Shown: in pieces, positions 61,805 to 64,000 of the stretch | Layout of the letters: every line of letters starts with the position of its first letter | Position numbering within the stretch: position 1 is the stretch's first letter | NCBI GenBank assembly: GCA_910586355.1 | Contig: CAJUHJ010000015.1 | Coordinates: 3,277 to 67,276, forward strand | Direction: 5' to 3' | DNA: 64,000 nt | Source: an uncultured Lachnospiraceae bacterium | GTDB taxonomy: Bacteria > Bacillota > Clostridia > Lachnospirales > Lachnospiraceae | Program-made: the position numbers and the translations under genes | Notes under the pieces: model-generated | Told to the model about the DNA's origin: nothing | The model's database searches: none | Seen by the model: the letters and a program-made list of their open reading frames with translations, nothing else

Positions 61805-61833
61805 ATTATACATATGCTTCTAATTTTTGTCAA
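61805..61833 (-). promoter_or_regulatory. Perfect consensus sigma-A promoter of yceD-rpmF
   Basis: TTGACA (61828-61833), 17 nt, TATAAT (61805-61810) on the minus strand. The -35 box overlaps the last codons of glyS. Confidence 0.92.
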
Positions 61834-63235
61834 TAACTTCAAAACTAAATTTATCTGCAAAATAAGAATCCAGGTCTGCAATTTTTACTCTTTCCTGCTT
61901 CATGGTGTCACGGTCACGTACCGTAACCGCCCCATCCTCCTGTGAATCAAAATCGTACGTAATGCAAAACGGCGTGCCAATTTCGTCCTGACGTCTGTAA
62001 CGCTTGCCGATATTTCCCCTGTCGTCAAATTCACAGTTGTATTTTTTGGAAAGCGCGGCAAATACTTTTTCGGCGCCCTCATTTAATTTCTTCGACAACG
62101 GAAGCACACCGATTTTAACCGGGGCTAACGCCGGATGGAAATGAAGTACCGTACGCATATCGGGCTTTTCTTCTGTTCCAATATTCTCTTCGTCGTAGGC
62201 TGCGCATAAAAATGCCAATACCACGCGGTCTGCGCCAAGCGACGGCTCGATTACATAAGGAATATATTTTTCTTTCTTTTCATCATCAAAGTAAGACATA
62301 TCCTGTCCGGACGTATTCTGGTGCTGCGTCAAATCATAATCTGTACGGTCTGCAATTCCCCAGAGCTCTCCCCATCCAAATGGGAACAAAAATTCTATAT
62401 CTGTCGTGCCTTTTGAATAGAAACATAGTTCTTCCGGCGAATGATCTCTAAGACGCATTTCTTCTTCCTTGATTCCAAGCGCTAAAAGCCAGTCGCGGCA
62501 AAAACCTCTCCAATATAAAAACCAATCCATATCGGTACCCGGTTCACAGAAAAATTCGAGTTCCATTTGTTCAAATTCTCTTGTACGGAACGTAAAATTC
62601 CCCGGCGTAATTTCATTTCGAAATGATTTTCCAATCTGCCCAATCCCAAATGGAATCTTCTTTCTTGATGTTCTCTGTACATTTTTGAAATTGACAAAAA
62701 TCCCCTGCGCAGTCTCCGGACGCAGATAAACCGTATTTTTCGCATCTTCTGTAACGCCCTGGAACGTCTTAAACATTAAGTTAAACTGACGAATATCTGT
62801 AAAATTATGCTTACCGCAAGTCGGGCAGGGAATCTGATGCTCTTCGATAAACGAGAGCATATCCTCCTGCGACCATCCGTCTACGGATTCCTTCAATGTA
62901 ATTTGATTTTCAGCAGAGTAATCTTCGATTAATTTATCTGCCCGAAACCGCTCGTGACATTCCTTACAATCCATTAACGGATCCGAAAATCCTCCCAAAT
63001 GACCAGAAGCCACCCATGTCTGCGGATTCATTAAAATTGCGCAGTCCACCCCGACGTTATAAGGATTTTCCTTCACAAACTTATCCCACCATGCTTTTTT
63101 CACATTATTTTTCAATTCTACGCCTAAATTGCCATAATCCCATGTATTTGCAAGTCCGCCGTAAATCTCTGAGCCGGCGTATACAAATCCTCTTGCTTTG
63201 GCTAAAGCTACGATTTTATCCATTGACTTTTCCAA
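61820..63235 (-). CDS. glyS: Glycyl-tRNA synthetase, single-chain class II type
   Basis: 471 residues; the homodimeric GlyQS form of Gram-positives. Motifs: YAGSEIYGGLANTWDYGNLG, LMFKTFQGV, RPETAQGIFVNFKNV (motif 2 region), REFEQMELEFF and, at the end, RYRRQDEIGTPFCITYD. The start is a TTG with GGAGG 7 nt upstream; the ATG four codons later lacks good spacing. No T-box leader is visible; the gene follows the lipoprotein gene by 18 nt. Confidence 0.96.
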   Translation of the reverse strand: MEKSMDKIVALAKARGFVYAGSEIYGGLANTWDYGNLGVELKNNVKKAWWDKFVKENPYNVGVDCAILMNPQTWVASGHLGGFSDPLMDCKECHERFRADKLIEDYSAENQITLKESVDGWSQEDMLSFIEEHQIPCPTCGKHNFTDIRQFNLMFKTFQGVTEDAKNTVYLRPETAQGIFVNFKNVQRTSRKKIPFGIGQIGKSFRNEITPGNFTFRTREFEQMELEFFCEPGTDMDWFLYWRGFCRDWLLALGIKEEEMRLRDHSPEELCFYSKGTTDIEFLFPFGWGELWGIADRTDYDLTQHQNTSGQDMSYFDDEKKEKYIPYVIEPSLGADRVVLAFLCAAYDEENIGTEEKPDMRTVLHFHPALAPVKIGVLPLSKKLNEGAEKVFAALSKKYNCEFDDRGNIGKRYRRQDEIGTPFCITYDFDSQEDGAVTVRDRDTMKQERVKIADLDSYFADKFSFEVIDKN

Positions 63236-63253
63236 AATAATCCCTCCGTCCTC

Positions 63254-63865
63254 TTATTGATATATAATATATGTAAGAGCCGCCTCTTCATTCGCTCCCT
63301 CGCCCATAATCGAAACAGTATCTTCTGCTGTTACCTTCGTATCCTGTTTTGAAACATATAAAATTTTTCCTGGAACCGAAACGTCTACATTTGCCTTGAT
63401 AATTGCAATTTTATTGTCGTCATCTTCCAAAACTTTCTCGCTGTCCACTGCTTTTTGTTCTTTTAGATTTTCCGAAACGCTGTAAAACTCCGTATCAAAA
63501 TCATATCCTTCAGCCTGCGCCGTCACAACGCTTCCAGAGTAAAACTCAATCCCATTAAAATTCGCATAATCTTCATATGAATCATATCGCATCTTGAGCT
63601 TTGCTTTACCATCCTTTACATCAAACGACGATTTTTCCACACCGCCGTCTTTCCCGCCATATTCCTCAACCTGTTTTTCAATATAATTCTCCAGCTCCTC
63701 GGCCTCATAATATTCCTTGTCAAACTTTTCTACGTCTACGCTGACAACAGAACCCTTCTTTTCAATAAAAACTGTGCTTGTTTCTACATCTGTCTGTTGA
63801 GAACACCCAGATAAAAGCCCTGTACAAAGAATTATAAAAAGACCTGCTACCATTAATTTTCTCAC
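63254..63865 (-). CDS. Lipoprotein of unknown function upstream of glyS
   Basis: 203 residues from a GTG at 63865 that has GGAGGG 7 nt upstream; a longer frame to 63901 would begin before the transcript start. The signal MRKLMVAGLFIILCTGLLSGC ends in a lipobox with Cys20 or nearby. The mature part is acidic and beta-rich, with VSVDVEKFDKEYYEAEELENYI and ANVDVSVPGKILYVSK. I do not recognise a named family. A strong promoter lies in front, and glyS 18 nt behind probably depends on it. Confidence 0.85.
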   Translation of the reverse strand: MRKLMVAGLFIILCTGLLSGCSQQTDVETSTVFIEKKGSVVSVDVEKFDKEYYEAEELENYIEKQVEEYGGKDGGVEKSSFDVKDGKAKLKMRYDSYEDYANFNGIEFYSGSVVTAQAEGYDFDTEFYSVSENLKEQKAVDSEKVLEDDDNKIAIIKANVDVSVPGKILYVSKQDTKVTAEDTVSIMGEGANEEAALTYIIYQ

Positions 63866-63899
63866 ATTACCACCCTCCGCTCTTTTTACAATCCATGAC

Positions 63900-63928
63900 A
63901 TTATACTATGTTCTCAAAAAGATTTCAA
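63900..63928 (-). promoter_or_regulatory. Sigma-A promoter of the lipoprotein-glyS operon
   Basis: TTGAAA (63923-63928), 17 nt, TATAAT (63900-63905) on the minus strand; transcript start about 63893, 28 nt before the GTG start. Confidence 0.85.
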
Positions 63929-63954
63929 CCATCATTTCCAAGGAAACACGGAAA

Positions 63955-63999
63955 TCAATTTTCCAAAACCTCACAAATCTTAGAAGACTCAAGCAAGCA
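63955..63999 (-). CDS. Possible 3' end of a gene entering from the right edge
   Basis: Reading leftward from the edge, one frame gives CLLESSKICEVLEN followed by TGA. The amino acids are plausible for a C-terminus and the neighbouring promoter begins just after it, but 14 codons are too few to identify or prove a gene. Confidence 0.3.
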   Translation of the reverse strand, partial: CLLESSKICEVLEN

Positions 64000-64000
64000 A

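Noticed and set aside
63236..63253. A T-box leader for glyS.
   Set aside because: Only 18 nt separate glyS from the lipoprotein gene, and none of the T-box elements are seen before the lipoprotein gene either.
1..64000. Prophage, insertion sequence, tRNA or rRNA genes.
   Set aside because: No transposase, integrase, phage structural gene, terminal inverted repeat pair or tRNA/rRNA signature was found on either strand.

Overview
The window looks like chromosomal DNA of a low-to-mid-GC anaerobic Firmicute, most likely a gut member of the Lachnospiraceae. The signs are strong AGGAGG-type ribosome binding sites, formate-tetrahydrofolate ligase, Rex, clostridial-type class B sortases, an ECF folate transporter under a THF riboswitch, BspA-like and Ig-like secreted proteins, and mucin-type glycoside hydrolases. 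The species is inferred; there is no rRNA gene in the window.

Layout. 1-14040 is a housekeeping block read leftward: fhs (cut by the window edge), ftsK, uppP, tepA, glgA, metY, yebC, corC-like, mazF, alr, nnrD/E and rex. A small Cys/Gly-rich gene (14057-14281) is divergent from icd and an ABC-F ATPase (14456-17580), the only rightward operon. 17645-41734 is a 24-kb leftward cell-surface locus: a 1729-aa GH20 hexosaminidase, a roughly 2760-aa protein with 26 Ig-like repeats, a sortase B with an N-terminal extension, a leucine-rich-repeat protein with a TPKTG sorting signal, and a 2404-aa GH110 alpha-1,3-galactosidase with CBM51. Together they suggest foraging on, and adhesion to, mucin or blood-group B glycans.

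41814-52430 combines siroheme synthesis with sulfur chemistry: a HemC-CobA-HemD triple fusion, hemA, an AsrC-like siroheme reductase, a CoA-disulfide reductase with a rhodanese domain, a divergent LysR regulator, hemL and a precorrin-2 dehydrogenase. hemB is not in the window. 52431-52777 is non-coding and holds the most interesting unannotated element: a rightward candidate small RNA of about 100 nt with C-rich unpaired segments and its own terminator.

52778-64000, all leftward, carries a chemoreceptor, a CysN-like GTPase whose C-terminus resembles an APS kinase that has lost its P-loop, a second sortase, greA, a hypoxanthine-DNA glycosylase, a second uppP, folT behind a THF riboswitch, a CarD-family regulator, rpmF with its DUF177 partner, glycyl-tRNA synthetase and a lipoprotein. 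I saw no tRNA, rRNA, CRISPR array, insertion sequence or prophage.
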